Assembly (NCBI GenBank): GCA_910575255.1
Contig: CAJTEM010000036.1
Span: forward strand, 1-47,684
DNA: 47,684 nucleotides
Origin: Lachnospiraceae bacterium
Lineage (GTDB): Bacteria; Bacillota; Clostridia; Lachnospirales; Lachnospiraceae
Reading direction: 5' to 3'
The translations under genes were made by a program, and so were the position numbers. This document shows positions 16,833 through 24,040 of the stretch, one piece after another. The notes under the pieces were generated by a model. That model was not told the origin of the DNA, searched no databases, and saw only the letters and a program-made list of their open reading frames with translations. The stretch's first letter is position 1. Each line of letters opens with the position of its first letter.

Positions 16833-17201
16833 TCACAATTCAGGACAGGTGATTTCCATAACCTGCTCAATCATCTGGTGCAGCAGGCGTCCCTGCTCCG
16901 TATCTGCGGCACGGTAGTAAACTTCTTTTCCCTCACGGCGGCAGACTATCAGTCCGCTGTTCTTCAATGGCCGGAGGTGGTGGGATACAGCCGGACTTGA
17001 CATATCTAACATGGCAGAAATGTTGAGAACACATTCTTCCCTATGGCAGAGAAGCCAGAAAATGCGGATTCTGGTGGTATCACCAAGCTGCTTAAAAACT
17101 TCGGCTACCGTTTGAAAATAATCCACATGATTTAATTGTTTCTGTATCAGCTCCGTTTGCTGCCCGTCTCCATGCCGGTGCGGTAATTTTGTAGGTTCCA
17201 T
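16833..17201 (-). CDS. ArsR/SmtB family metal-sensing repressor
   Basis: Winged-helix repressor, 122 residues, likely released from DNA by Zn, Cd or Pb. The recognition helix SSPAVSHHLRPLKNSGLIVC and the wing RREGKEVYYRA are typical. A Cys in the first sensor helix (HREECVLNIS) and a C-terminal helix with His and Glu (LLHQMIEQVMEITC) could bind metal, but the exact CadC/SmtB site cannot be fixed by eye. The ATG at 17201 follows AAGAAAGGAAAAACAAT. It diverges from the HMA protein/P-ATPase genes, and an inverted repeat suited to an ArsR operator lies between them. Confidence 0.88.
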   Translation of the reverse strand: MEPTKLPHRHGDGQQTELIQKQLNHVDYFQTVAEVFKQLGDTTRIRIFWLLCHREECVLNISAMLDMSSPAVSHHLRPLKNSGLIVCRREGKEVYYRAADTEQGRLLHQMIEQVMEITCPEL

Positions 17202-17284
17202 ATTGTTTTTCCTTTCTTTTTCGTTTGCATTTCGCCCAAACGGAAATACTTTTCGCCCATTTGGGAGGGAATGTCTGAGAGGTA

Positions 17285-17313
17285 TTGACGGGTGCCTTTT
17301 TTGTGTATTATAC
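17285..17313 (+). promoter_or_regulatory. Promoter of the metal efflux genes
   Basis: TTGACG, a 17-base spacer and TTATAC. The predicted start of transcription is near 17320, immediately before the inverted repeat at 17325-17346. Confidence 0.7.
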
Positions 17314-17324
17314 TGCAACCACGA

Positions 17325-17346
17325 TGATTAAACAAGTGCTTAATCA
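17325..17346. promoter_or_regulatory. Probable ArsR-type operator
   Basis: TGATTAA-N8-TTAATCA is a perfect inverted repeat at the predicted transcription start of the efflux genes, in the interval facing the divergent arsR-like gene. Its position would let a bound repressor block initiation. The binding is inferred. Confidence 0.65.
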
Positions 17347-17378
17347 CTGAATTCAAAAATAACCAGGAGGACTTTGCA

Positions 17379-17597
17379 ATGAAGAAAACTTATAAGATTG
17401 AGGTAGACTGTGCCAACTGTGCAAATCTGATGGAGGACGCAGCCCGCAAGACCGCCGGTGTTCAGAGCGCAACGGTCAATTTTATGACGCAGAAGATGAT
17501 CGTGGAATTCGACGAGGGCCAGGAGCCGAAAGGCGTTATGAAGAACGTGCTGGATGCCTGCAAGAAAGTGGAGCCGGACTGCGAGATTTTCCTTTAA
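17379..17597 (+). CDS. Small heavy-metal-associated (HMA) domain protein
   Basis: A 72-residue cytoplasmic metal-binding protein of the CopZ/HMA fold. The metal loop is DCANCANLM (Cys 11 and Cys 14), followed by the usual VQSATVNFMTQKMIVEFDEG strand pair. AGGAGG lies eight bases before the ATG. It directly precedes the P1B ATPase, which lacks an N-terminal HMA domain of its own, so this protein probably serves as the detached metal-donating domain. Confidence 0.9.
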   Translation: MKKTYKIEVDCANCANLMEDAARKTAGVQSATVNFMTQKMIVEFDEGQEPKGVMKNVLDACKKVEPDCEIFL

Positions 17598-17617
17598 GCG
17601 GCAGCTGCCAGTGACGG

Positions 17618-17661
17618 AATGACACTCTTAAAATGCACCGCTGCAATTTAAGGGTGTCATT
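17618..17661 (+). terminator. Intercistronic hairpin, possible partial terminator
   Basis: AATGACACTCTTAAA pairs with TTTAAGGGTGTCATT (one mismatch) and is followed by a short TTTTC. It lies between the HMA gene and the ATPase gene and could lower ATPase expression relative to the HMA protein, or protect the mRNA end. Confidence 0.65.
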
Positions 17662-17712
17662 TTCACCAGTAATAATTAAATGATTAAGCATATTTTGAAA
17701 GGAGTTTTTACT

Positions 17713-19728
17713 ATGCAGGAATTAGTGATAAGCATACTGCTTACAATGGTTATCATAATGGCTGCTGTTCTTCTTATTTTTGTCGGCAGCCGCAAAGACG
17801 GTATGACAAAAAAGCAAAGGGTTATGATGGTTCGGATTTTAATCAGCGCCGGAATCTTACTGGCACTCCAGTTTATTTCCGCAGAGATGTTTGATACAGC
17901 CTGCGGGTATTTATTCCCCTCCGCAGGAAGATGGCTTCGTTTTGCGTGCTATCTGATTGATTATCTGATTATCGGATATGACATTCTGAAGAAAGCTGCA
18001 AAGGGCATGAAAAACCGTCAGGTATTTGACGAGAGTTTTCTCATGGCAGTGGCTACGATTGGGGCAATAGCGCTGGCTATTTATGAGAATGGTGAGTATC
18101 TGGAAGCCATTGCCGTTATGCTGTTTTATCAGATTGGCGAGTGGTTCCAAGGCTATGCGGTTGGTAAGAGCCGCCGCAATATCAGCAGCCTGATGGATAT
18201 CCGGCCCGATTATGCGAATGTAGAGAGTAATGGAAAGTTAGAGCAGGTAGATCCGGATGAAGTAGGAATTGGCAGCGTGATTGTTGTTCAGCCGGGAGAA
18301 AAAGTGCCGATTGACGGCAATGTAGTTGAGGGCGCTTCCAGCCTGAATACCAGCGCATTAACCGGGGAAAGCCTGCCCAGGGAGGCAAAGGTCGGTGATG
18401 AAGTAATCAGCGGATGTATCAGTATGACCGGTGTGTTGAAAATACAGACCACAAAGGAGTTTGGGGAATCTACGGTTTCTAAAATTTTGGATTTAGTGGA
18501 AAATGCAAGCTCCCGCAAATCAAAATCAGAGGATTTTATTTCAAAGTTTGCAAAAATTTATACTCCGGCTGTCTGCTATGCGGCGTTGGCACTGGCGTTC
18601 CTCCCTCCTGTTGTCCGTATGCTTTTTATGGGGGTGTCTGCTGATTGGGGAGTCTGGATTTACCGGGCATTGACATTCCTCGTTATCAGCTGCCCTTGTG
18701 CCCTTGTAATCAGTATTCCATTGAGTTTCTTTGCGGGAATTGGAGGCGCAAGCAAGGAGGGCGTTCTGGTGAAGGGTTCCAACTATCTGGAAATCCTCTC
18801 CCAGACCAAGTGTGTTGTTTTTGACAAAACCGGAACCATGACAAAAGGTGTCTTTGAAGTAAACGGGATTCACCATTCCACCATAGAGAATGAAAAACTA
18901 TTGGAGTATGCGGCTCTTGCAGAGAGCGCATCTTCCCACCCCATCAGCAAGAGTTTACAGCGGGCATATGGGAAAGATATTGACAGAACCCGTGTATCGG
19001 ATATACAGGAAATCAGCGGAAACGGCGTGACTGCGAAAGTAGACGGCATGGAGGTTGCAGCCGGGAATGATAAACTGATGAAACACCTGAATATTCCTTA
19101 TCAGGACTGCCACCAGACCGGAACGATTATACACATGGCAGTGGGTGGGAAATATGCCGGTCATATCGTGATTTCCGATATTATCAAACCTCATTCAAAA
19201 GCGGCGATTTCGGAATTAAAGAAAGCAGGCGTTGAAAGATGCGTCATGCTGACGGGCGATGCAAAGAAAGTGGCAAATCAGGTTGCTTCCTCTCTTGGAA
19301 TTGACGAGGTTTACAGCGAACTTTTGCCGGCAGATAAGGTTGAAAAAGTGGAAGAACTTCTGCGGATGAAGCTGGGCAAGGCAAAGCTGGCCTTTGTGGG
19401 TGACGGTATCAATGACGCCCCGGTTCTTTCCAGAGCGGATATTGGTATCGCTATGGGGGCAATGGGTTCCGATGCGGCAATCGAAGCAGCGGATATTGTG
19501 TTGATGGATGATGATCCGATTAAGATTGCAAAAGCAATCAAGATTTCAAAAAAATGTCTGCGGATTGTTTATCAGAATATTACAATGGCGCTTGTTGTGA
19601 AATTCGCCTGCCTCGCATTAGGGGCTGTGGGAATTGCAAATATGTATCTGGCGATTTTCGCAGATGTGGGCGTTATGATTCTTGCGGTGCTGAATGCAAT
19701 CCGTTGTCTGTTTGTGAAAAAGCTGTAA
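17713..19728 (+). CDS. P1B-type heavy-metal-translocating ATPase (Zn/Cd/Pb type)
   Basis: Membrane pump that exports divalent metal using ATP, 671 residues. Visible motifs are TGES (A-domain, near 217), CPC in a membrane helix (VISCPCALVIS, near 327), phosphorylation site DKTGT (371-375), the SHP motif (near 410), and GDGINDAPVLSRADIGIAMG in the P-domain. The late helix pair with VVKFACLALGAVG and ADVGVM matches the P1B-2 (ZntA/CadA) Lys and Asp positions. There is no N-terminal metal-binding domain; the separate HMA protein upstream may replace it. I chose the ATG at 17713 because AAAGGAG lies eight bases before it. Confidence 0.93.
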   Translation: MQELVISILLTMVIIMAAVLLIFVGSRKDGMTKKQRVMMVRILISAGILLALQFISAEMFDTACGYLFPSAGRWLRFACYLIDYLIIGYDILKKAAKGMKNRQVFDESFLMAVATIGAIALAIYENGEYLEAIAVMLFYQIGEWFQGYAVGKSRRNISSLMDIRPDYANVESNGKLEQVDPDEVGIGSVIVVQPGEKVPIDGNVVEGASSLNTSALTGESLPREAKVGDEVISGCISMTGVLKIQTTKEFGESTVSKILDLVENASSRKSKSEDFISKFAKIYTPAVCYAALALAFLPPVVRMLFMGVSADWGVWIYRALTFLVISCPCALVISIPLSFFAGIGGASKEGVLVKGSNYLEILSQTKCVVFDKTGTMTKGVFEVNGIHHSTIENEKLLEYAALAESASSHPISKSLQRAYGKDIDRTRVSDIQEISGNGVTAKVDGMEVAAGNDKLMKHLNIPYQDCHQTGTIIHMAVGGKYAGHIVISDIIKPHSKAAISELKKAGVERCVMLTGDAKKVANQVASSLGIDEVYSELLPADKVEKVEELLRMKLGKAKLAFVGDGINDAPVLSRADIGIAMGAMGSDAAIEAADIVLMDDDPIKIAKAIKISKKCLRIVYQNITMALVVKFACLALGAVGIANMYLAIFADVGVMILAVLNAIRCLFVKKL

Positions 19729-19737
19729 AACCCTGCC

Positions 19738-19898
19738 CGTATTCGCATCCTGCTTCTTTTAACGGAGCAAGATGCGAATGTCAGTGACCTGGCAGAACAG
19801 CTTGGAATAACCCAGTCTGCGGTGTCACACCGGTTGAGATTGCATGGGTGATTGCGTTTATCGTACATGGGATCGGGCTTCTTATCGGGCTGATGTAA
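19738..19898 (+). pseudogene. ArsR-like regulator relic joined to a membrane-segment relic
   Basis: The frame at 19738-19851 reads VSDLAEQLGITQSAVSHRLR, a clear ArsR recognition helix, but has no start codon and stops after 37 residues. An overlapping frame (19836-19898) reads EIAWVIAFIVHGIGLLIGLM and stop, resembling the last membrane helix of a transporter. Together they look like the debris of a second metal regulator/transporter pair. A strong inverted repeat (ATTCGCATC/GATGCGAAT) lies within. Confidence 0.6.
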
Positions 19899-20121
19899 AG
19901 AGGTGTTCTAAGTGAATTTAGCGAGTTTTATAGTGCTTGGTATTGTGGCTGTCCTATGAATGAAATAATGAGAGGGATTCCGTAGTAGTCGGCATTGTGC
20001 CGTAATGTGTATAACTGGCTGAGTCAAGGGTTTAAGAGTGGAGCGTTTTTCGCGTCCTTTGCGAAAAAATATTACTCGCCCCTTGACCGTCTGAATAGTC
20101 GGAACAGACTTAGGGCGGGGA
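19899..20121. other. Intergenic stretch with no supported gene
   Basis: No gene is supported. A stem TTTTTCGC/GCGAAAAA around 20050 could be a weak terminator or the edge of a lost element. Confidence 0.35.
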
Positions 20122-20150
20122 TTGCTTTTCATAATTAAGTATGGTATAAT
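20122..20150 (+). promoter_or_regulatory. Promoter before the truncated hydrolase gene
   Basis: TTGCTT, a 17-base spacer and an extended -10 (TGGTATAAT). The predicted start of transcription lies inside what should be the first codons of the hydrolase gene. Confidence 0.55.
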
Positions 20151-20251
20151 TTTTTTCGGCGCAAACCGATAAAGCAGTTATTTATATACATGGAAAAGGT
20201 GGAAATGCTGAAGAAGCTATTCATTACAAACCGCTCTTTAGTGATTGTGAT

Positions 20252-20767
20252 GTGATTGGTCTTGACTATACCGCACAGTTTCCATGGGAAGCAAAAGAAG
20301 AATTTCCATTACTTTTTAGTTCGATTTGTAAAAACTACAGGTCTGTTGATATAATCGCCAATAGCATTGGAGCATATTTTGCTATCAATGCCTTATCAAA
20401 TCAACAAATTGAAAAAGCATATTTTATTTCGCCCGTTGTAGATATGGAAAGGCTCATTGCTGATATGATGATTTGGGCAAATGTTACAGAAGATGAACTC
20501 AAAGAGAAAAAAGAAATTCAGACAGCCTTTGGAGAGACCCTTTCATGGGATTATCTTTGTTATGTAAGAAAAAATCCTGTTACATGGAAAATCCCAACGC
20601 ATATTTTGTATGGCGAAAAAGATAATCTTACCGCTTATGGAACGATATTTGAGTTTGCACAGAGAACTAATTCGACACTTTCTATCATGAAAAATGGAGA
20701 GCATTGGTTTCATACTGAAGAACAAATGAAATTTCTTGATGAGTGGATAAGCAAATCTGCCAAATAA
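20252..20767 (+). CDS. Alpha/beta hydrolase, probably lacking its native start
   Basis: Probable serine hydrolase of unknown substrate. From the GTG at 20252 it has 171 residues, but the same frame is open back to 20150 and encodes the missing first strand and oxyanion loop (KAVIYIHGKGGNAEEAIHYK). No ATG, GTG or TTG lies at the expected position, and a stop is just upstream. Visible catalytic candidates are Ser in ANSIGAYF, Asp in LYGEKDNLT and His in NGEHWFH. The gene may be 5'-truncated or may use an odd start. It is followed by a small membrane protein gene. Confidence 0.65.
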   Translation: MIGLDYTAQFPWEAKEEFPLLFSSICKNYRSVDIIANSIGAYFAINALSNQQIEKAYFISPVVDMERLIADMMIWANVTEDELKEKKEIQTAFGETLSWDYLCYVRKNPVTWKIPTHILYGEKDNLTAYGTIFEFAQRTNSTLSIMKNGEHWFHTEEQMKFLDEWISKSAK

Positions 20768-20816
20768 ATTCCGGTTTGTAGAACTGGAAAAATCAAAGTT
20801 TGAGGAGGTTGGTATA

Positions 20817-21140
20817 TTGGTTGGAAGAATAGTAGCTCTGGTATGCTGCTTATTATGTGCTTTCCCTTTCTTTGTTATAAGTGTTTATAATAAAGATAGC
20901 AGTGAGCCTATTAATTTTTGGAGTGGAGACACCTCACTGAAGGATAAAGTTAAAGATGTAAAAGGCTATAATACGGAAATAGCTGGATTATATAAAAAGT
21001 GTGCGTTATTCTTCTTATTGACGGGGATTTTATTTGCAGTTTTTCCTATTGCTGGAATTGGGTTATTAGTGTTTGATTGCTCGGTTGGGATTTATTTGGC
21101 ATATCGGTTTTATAAAGGGATTTTGAAAAGATATTCTTAA
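20817..21140 (+). CDS. Small membrane protein of unknown function
   Basis: A 107-residue protein starting at TTG, chosen because GAGGAGG lies nine bases before it. It has an N-terminal hydrophobic segment (IVALVCCLLCAFPFFVIS), a polar middle of about 40 residues, and two adjoining hydrophobic segments near the C-terminus (CALFFLLTGILFAVFPIAG, then LLVFDCSVGIYLAYRF). I do not recognise the family. It lies 49 bases behind the hydrolase gene on the same strand and may share its transcript. Confidence 0.7.
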   Translation: MVGRIVALVCCLLCAFPFFVISVYNKDSSEPINFWSGDTSLKDKVKDVKGYNTEIAGLYKKCALFFLLTGILFAVFPIAGIGLLVFDCSVGIYLAYRFYKGILKRYS

Positions 21141-21460
21141 CTTCCAGTTTATTCCGTAAGCCGGAGAGTAGGAAATTCGGCTTCTTTTTCCTATGCAGGC
21201 AAAAGAAAACCCTTCCCCCGGAAAGAGAGAAGGGCATTTGCCATTATTCGGGGCATTTTGCATATAGCTATTCTCTTTTACTAAATAATCCAAAGATTCA
21301 CTTCATTCTCTTATATCATCGGTTTCCCTTACTGCTCCCAATATGCCCGACAGGCTCTCTTTCTATTGGAATATTTTTCTCATACCAGGCAATATCATAT
21401 AGCCAGAAGGATTTTACCAGAATGTCAGGCTCTTGACTTCACGGGAAGGATTCCCTTCCC
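21141..21460. other. Intergenic stretch of 320 bases
   Basis: No gene is supported. An imperfect hairpin with TTCCCCCGGAAAG near 21215 is visible, but not as a convincing terminator. Confidence 0.35.
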
Positions 21461-21655
21461 CTATATCACGGTGCAGGCTTCCAGATTCCACGATTGAATC
21501 GTTTCCACCGGAATCTCTAAAATCTCCGCGATTTCTTCCAATGAATCCCCTCTTTTTAACATATTTCTGGCATTCTTTTTGGCTTCCTCCTGTCTGCCTT
21601 CCTGTCTGCCTTCCTGTCTGCCTTCATCCATTAACATCTTTCCAACCTGGGTCAT
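21461..21655 (-). CDS. Free-standing C-terminal tail of an Rpn-type nuclease
   Basis: A 64-residue helical protein (MTQVGKMLMDE, then three GRQE units, then RNMLKRGDSLEEIAEILEIP and VETIQSW). The repeats and the LKRGDSLEEIAE segment are typical of the extreme C-terminus of Rpn/PD-(D/E)XK transposase-like proteins. Upstream, 21665-21720 still reads SYVIFI, which matches the nuclease part of such genes, so this is the tail of a decayed gene. It has its own site (GGGAGGTGTTAGGA before ATG) and is intact. A sister copy lies at 47385-47555. The three GRQE units come from a 12-base tandem repeat. Confidence 0.6.
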   Translation of the reverse strand: MTQVGKMLMDEGRQEGRQEGRQEEAKKNARNMLKRGDSLEEIAEILEIPVETIQSWNLEACTVI

Positions 21656-21812
21656 TCCTAACACCTCCCTAAACAGGTAAAGGTTCAGATATAAAGATCA
21701 CATAGCTTTTCTTACGTTCCAATATAGTTCCCCGGAGATAAATCAGCATGGACTTTTTAATCCATTTCATAAAAATTCAAATGTCTGATAAAACCATCCC
21801 ATGAATTTTCAT

Positions 21813-21841
21813 TTGATTTTTTCCTGTCATTCACATATAAT
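21813..21841 (+). promoter_or_regulatory. Promoter of the AbrB/PIN pair
   Basis: TTGATT, a 17-base spacer and TATAAT, 46 bases before the antitoxin start. Confidence 0.7.
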
Positions 21842-21843
21842 AC

Positions 21844-21863
21844 AAGTAGGGAAATCCCTACTT
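21844..21863. promoter_or_regulatory. Probable autoregulatory operator of the AbrB-type antitoxin
   Basis: AAGTAGGG-AAAT-CCCTACTT is a perfect 8-base inverted repeat at the predicted transcription start. MazE/AbrB antitoxins normally bind such sites in their own promoters; the binding here is inferred. Confidence 0.6.
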
Positions 21864-21887
21864 TCCATATTTCAGGAGGTGAATGAT

Positions 21888-22163
21888 ATGTCAACAAACA
21901 CTTTCGTTGACAATGCAAAGGTTATGGCAAAAGGACAGGTCACAATTCCAAAAGATGTCCGTGAAGTACTTGGCGTGGCAAGCGGAGACCGTATTTCTTT
22001 TATTGTCGAGGGCAGCACAGTCCGTATCGTCAATTCAGCTGTTTATGCCATGCAGATGCTCCAGGAAGAAATGGCAGGAGAAGCGGAGCGAGCCGGTCTT
22101 ACATCTGACAATGATGTTATGGCTCTTGTTAAACAACTGAGAAATGAGGACGAAAAACCATGA
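21888..22163 (+). CDS. AbrB/MazE-type antitoxin
   Basis: Swapped-hairpin DNA-binding antitoxin, 91 residues. The core KVMAKGQVTIPKDVREVLGV, followed by GDRISFIVEGSTVRIVN, is the SpoVT/AbrB fold; the C-terminal helix (from YAMQMLQEEMAGEAERAGLT) would neutralise the toxin. AGGAGGT lies seven bases before the ATG. Its stop overlaps the ATG of the PIN gene in ATGA, typical translational coupling. The operon has its own promoter and palindromic operator. Confidence 0.88.
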   Translation: MSTNTFVDNAKVMAKGQVTIPKDVREVLGVASGDRISFIVEGSTVRIVNSAVYAMQMLQEEMAGEAERAGLTSDNDVMALVKQLRNEDEKP

Positions 22164-22566
22164 GGGTTCTGATTGAGATACCAATGTCCTCATATCTGCG
22201 GCACTCCATGGGAACAGTGTTCCTTTTCAGGCTTATGTAAAAGCCTCCTCTTATCCTAATCACGGATTAATCTGTGAACAGAATGTGGACGAAATGAAAC
22301 GGATATTCAACAAGAAATTTCCAAAGCGCCTGGCCGCATTGGATAAATTCCTTTCCACTGCCTTACTGACCCTGGAATTAGTACCCATCCCAACAGATGA
22401 AAATATGTCAGAATCGAAGATCAGGGATGCAGACGACCGTCCCATTTTAAGAGCAGCGATAGAAGCAAAGGCTGATGTCCTGCTCACTGGTGATAAGGAT
22501 TTTCTTGAATCAGGCTTGAAAAATCCGATGATTCTAACACCGGCTGAGTTTCTCAATATGAATTAA
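22160..22566 (+). pseudogene. PIN-domain toxin with a 2-base frameshift
   Basis: VapC/PIN-type ribonuclease toxin, inactivated. The start MRVLI is followed by GAGATACC where the family expects GATACC (Asp-Thr-Asn). A duplicated GA shifts the frame at codon 6, so translation from the ATG ends after about 26 codons. In the shifted frame the rest is complete and without stops, including LICEQNVDEMKRIFNKKFPK and the acidic DADDRPILRAAIEAKADVLL, then TGDKDFLES. The first catalytic Asp is thus cut off from the rest. The antitoxin upstream is intact. Confidence 0.8.
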
Positions 22567-22654
22567 AATAGCTTTGTACGGCAAGACAGTAATATTTTGT
22601 AAAGGGGGTTTCAGAATCAAATTCACCAAAATTTCTATTTCTGGAAAAAATAAA

Positions 22655-22682
22655 GCCGGGAATTTGTTTTTAGATTCCCGGC
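22655..22682. terminator. Bidirectional terminator
   Basis: GCCGGGAAT and ATTCCCGGC form a perfect 9-base stem with a 10-base loop. T-rich tails on both sides (CTTTATTTTTT on the minus strand) suit convergent genes. Confidence 0.75.
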
Positions 22683-22683
22683 C

Positions 22684-22860
22684 CATAGTTTTGTTTATAC
22701 TGTCCGTAGTAGCCAGGATATCCAGTCTCACTGACCGGTTCGGAAAATTCTCCATAAATACCTGAGTACAAACATTTAACACCTTTTAATCTGCCTTCCC
22801 AACACAATCTGCAATACCAATTCTATGCCCGGCATATCTCCTTCAAAAACATTTTGTGAG
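22684..22860 (-). pseudogene. N-terminal remnant of a PD-(D/E)XK transposase-like (Rpn) gene
   Basis: Minus-strand fragments read VFEGDMPGIELVLQIVLGR and, after a stop/frameshift, TQVFMENFPNRSVRLDILAT, the typical first part of Rpn/PDDEXK transposase-like proteins, where the first catalytic Asp is in LDI. The frame is lost at a terminator shortly after. It belongs to a different subfamily from the intact gene at 23127. Confidence 0.55.
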
Positions 22861-22892
22861 GGAATCATCAAGCAGGCGAAACATCTACCTAT

Positions 22893-23108
22893 TTATAAGA
22901 TATGATACTCCCTATACAATTCCTGCCGATACTCCTTATCTACCCCAATCCGCCCAATGGCATCATACCGCTTCTCCTGCAGCAACTTTTGGGTCAACAG
23001 CGCATATCGATTTTCCCCTTGATCAATCCCCTTTTCAAGATTCTCCTGGTCACGCATCAGCAACGTCATATACTCCCGCCTCCATTCCCAGCGCCTCTTT
23101 ACCCACAC
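22893..23108 (-). CDS. Duplicated C-terminal tail of the neighbouring Rpn nuclease
   Basis: A 71-residue frame that repeats the last ~62 residues of the 23127-23912 gene (WEWRREYMTLLMRDQENLEK versus REWRREYMTLLMRDQENIEK; both end YHIL). It lies 18 bases behind that gene, as a tandem partial duplication with scattered substitutions and a four-residue IDQG insertion. Translation could start at the internal ATG at 23069, which has GGAGGCGGGAGTAT before it, giving a 58-residue protein. E. coli Rpn proteins are known to make C-terminal small antitoxins from internal starts; a similar role here is inference. Confidence 0.6.
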   Translation of the reverse strand: MWVKRRWEWRREYMTLLMRDQENLEKGIDQGENRYALLTQKLLQEKRYDAIGRIGVDKEYRQELYREYHIL

Positions 23109-23126
23109 CTCATTTTGTTTCTGCCC

Positions 23127-23912
23127 TTACAGGATATGGTACTCTTTATATAACTTCTGGCGATATACTTTATCCTTACCAGCTTGCTCAATCGCATCAT
23201 AACGGTTTTCTTTCAACAATTTTTGAATCAGTTGTGCATATCGATTTTCGCCCTTCTCGATATTCTCCTGGTCACGCATCAGCAACGTCATATACTCCCG
23301 CCTCCATTCTCGGTTCTTCTTCGCCCTGCTCACTTCCGCTTCCAGCTTCCGTACCAGAGGACTGTCGCTTTCCCTTCCGCCCACATAATCCAGAAACGCT
23401 TTCAGGCCACCGCTTATATCCCCTTTGGTTCCTTCCGTATTGAGGAACATTTTAACCGTCCCGTCCCCCAATGTAATCTCATGGTTCTCCTGACACAGGT
23501 TCTCAAAGGTATACTGGTGCCTCCCCTCCCCGAACAGGTCAAAGGTGCAGATAAAGATTACATAGCTTTTCTTTAGGTTCCAGTATGGTTCTCCCTTATC
23601 TAACTCCTGCAAATCAATCAGGCTTGCGTAGTAGCGGCTCCGCTTGGGCAGCTCCCTGGTATCTGTGGCCTGCATCTCCACATTATAGACCGTTTTTTCC
23701 TCATCTTTTACATAGATATCCAGCCTTACACTCCTGGCATCCTTATCCTCGTCCACAGCCTTCTGCCGTTCCGGGTATTCGATTCTCCCGATGGCAATCC
23801 CCAGGATGGTCTCCAATGTCTCCTTACATATCTCCGGGTTGCTCATGACTTTTCCAAAAAGAAAATCATTGGAAAGCCCCAGTTCCTCCCAGTCTGTTCT
23901 TTTGTTTCCCAT
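23127..23912 (-). CDS. Rpn family recombination-promoting nuclease / PD-(D/E)XK transposase-like protein
   Basis: Probable DNA nuclease, 261 residues. The catalytic core is visible as VRLDIYVKDEEKTVYNVEMQ (Asp, then Glu-x-Gln of the PD-(D/E)XK site), followed by SRYYASLIDLQELDKGEPYW and SYVIFICTFDLFG. The C-terminal third is charged helix. Rpn proteins in E. coli raise recombination and protect against phage. An internal ATG at 23291 with GGAGGCGGGAGTAT before it could make a separate 54-residue tail protein. It has its own promoter (23938-23966) and a duplicated tail just behind it. Confidence 0.88.
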   Translation of the reverse strand: MGNKRTDWEELGLSNDFLFGKVMSNPEICKETLETILGIAIGRIEYPERQKAVDEDKDARSVRLDIYVKDEEKTVYNVEMQATDTRELPKRSRYYASLIDLQELDKGEPYWNLKKSYVIFICTFDLFGEGRHQYTFENLCQENHEITLGDGTVKMFLNTEGTKGDISGGLKAFLDYVGGRESDSPLVRKLEAEVSRAKKNREWRREYMTLLMRDQENIEKGENRYAQLIQKLLKENRYDAIEQAGKDKVYRQKLYKEYHIL

Positions 23913-23937
23913 AGTTTCTCCTTGTCTTGTTTCTTCT

Positions 23938-23966
23938 ATTATAATGAAAATCTGCCTGGATTACAA
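23938..23966 (-). promoter_or_regulatory. Promoter of the Rpn gene
   Basis: The minus strand reads TTGTAA, a 17-base spacer and TATAAT, 26 bases before the start codon. Confidence 0.65.
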
Positions 23967-24040
23967 GGGAGATTTCTTCCCCCGGCTGCACACCTGCCCC
24001 AGCATGGCCAGCACAGGACAGGCAGGGGGCGCCCGCCTGC

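Noticed and set aside
19741-19779. Inverted repeat as terminator of the P1B ATPase gene
   Set aside because: The stem is good (ATTCGCATC/GATGCGAAT), but the loop is 21 bases and no T run follows on the plus strand; it also lies inside an ArsR coding relic.
22856-23443. A plus-strand frame with an apparent internal protein repeat
   Set aside because: The repeat is the shadow of the duplicated Rpn tail on the minus strand, not a separate repeat protein.
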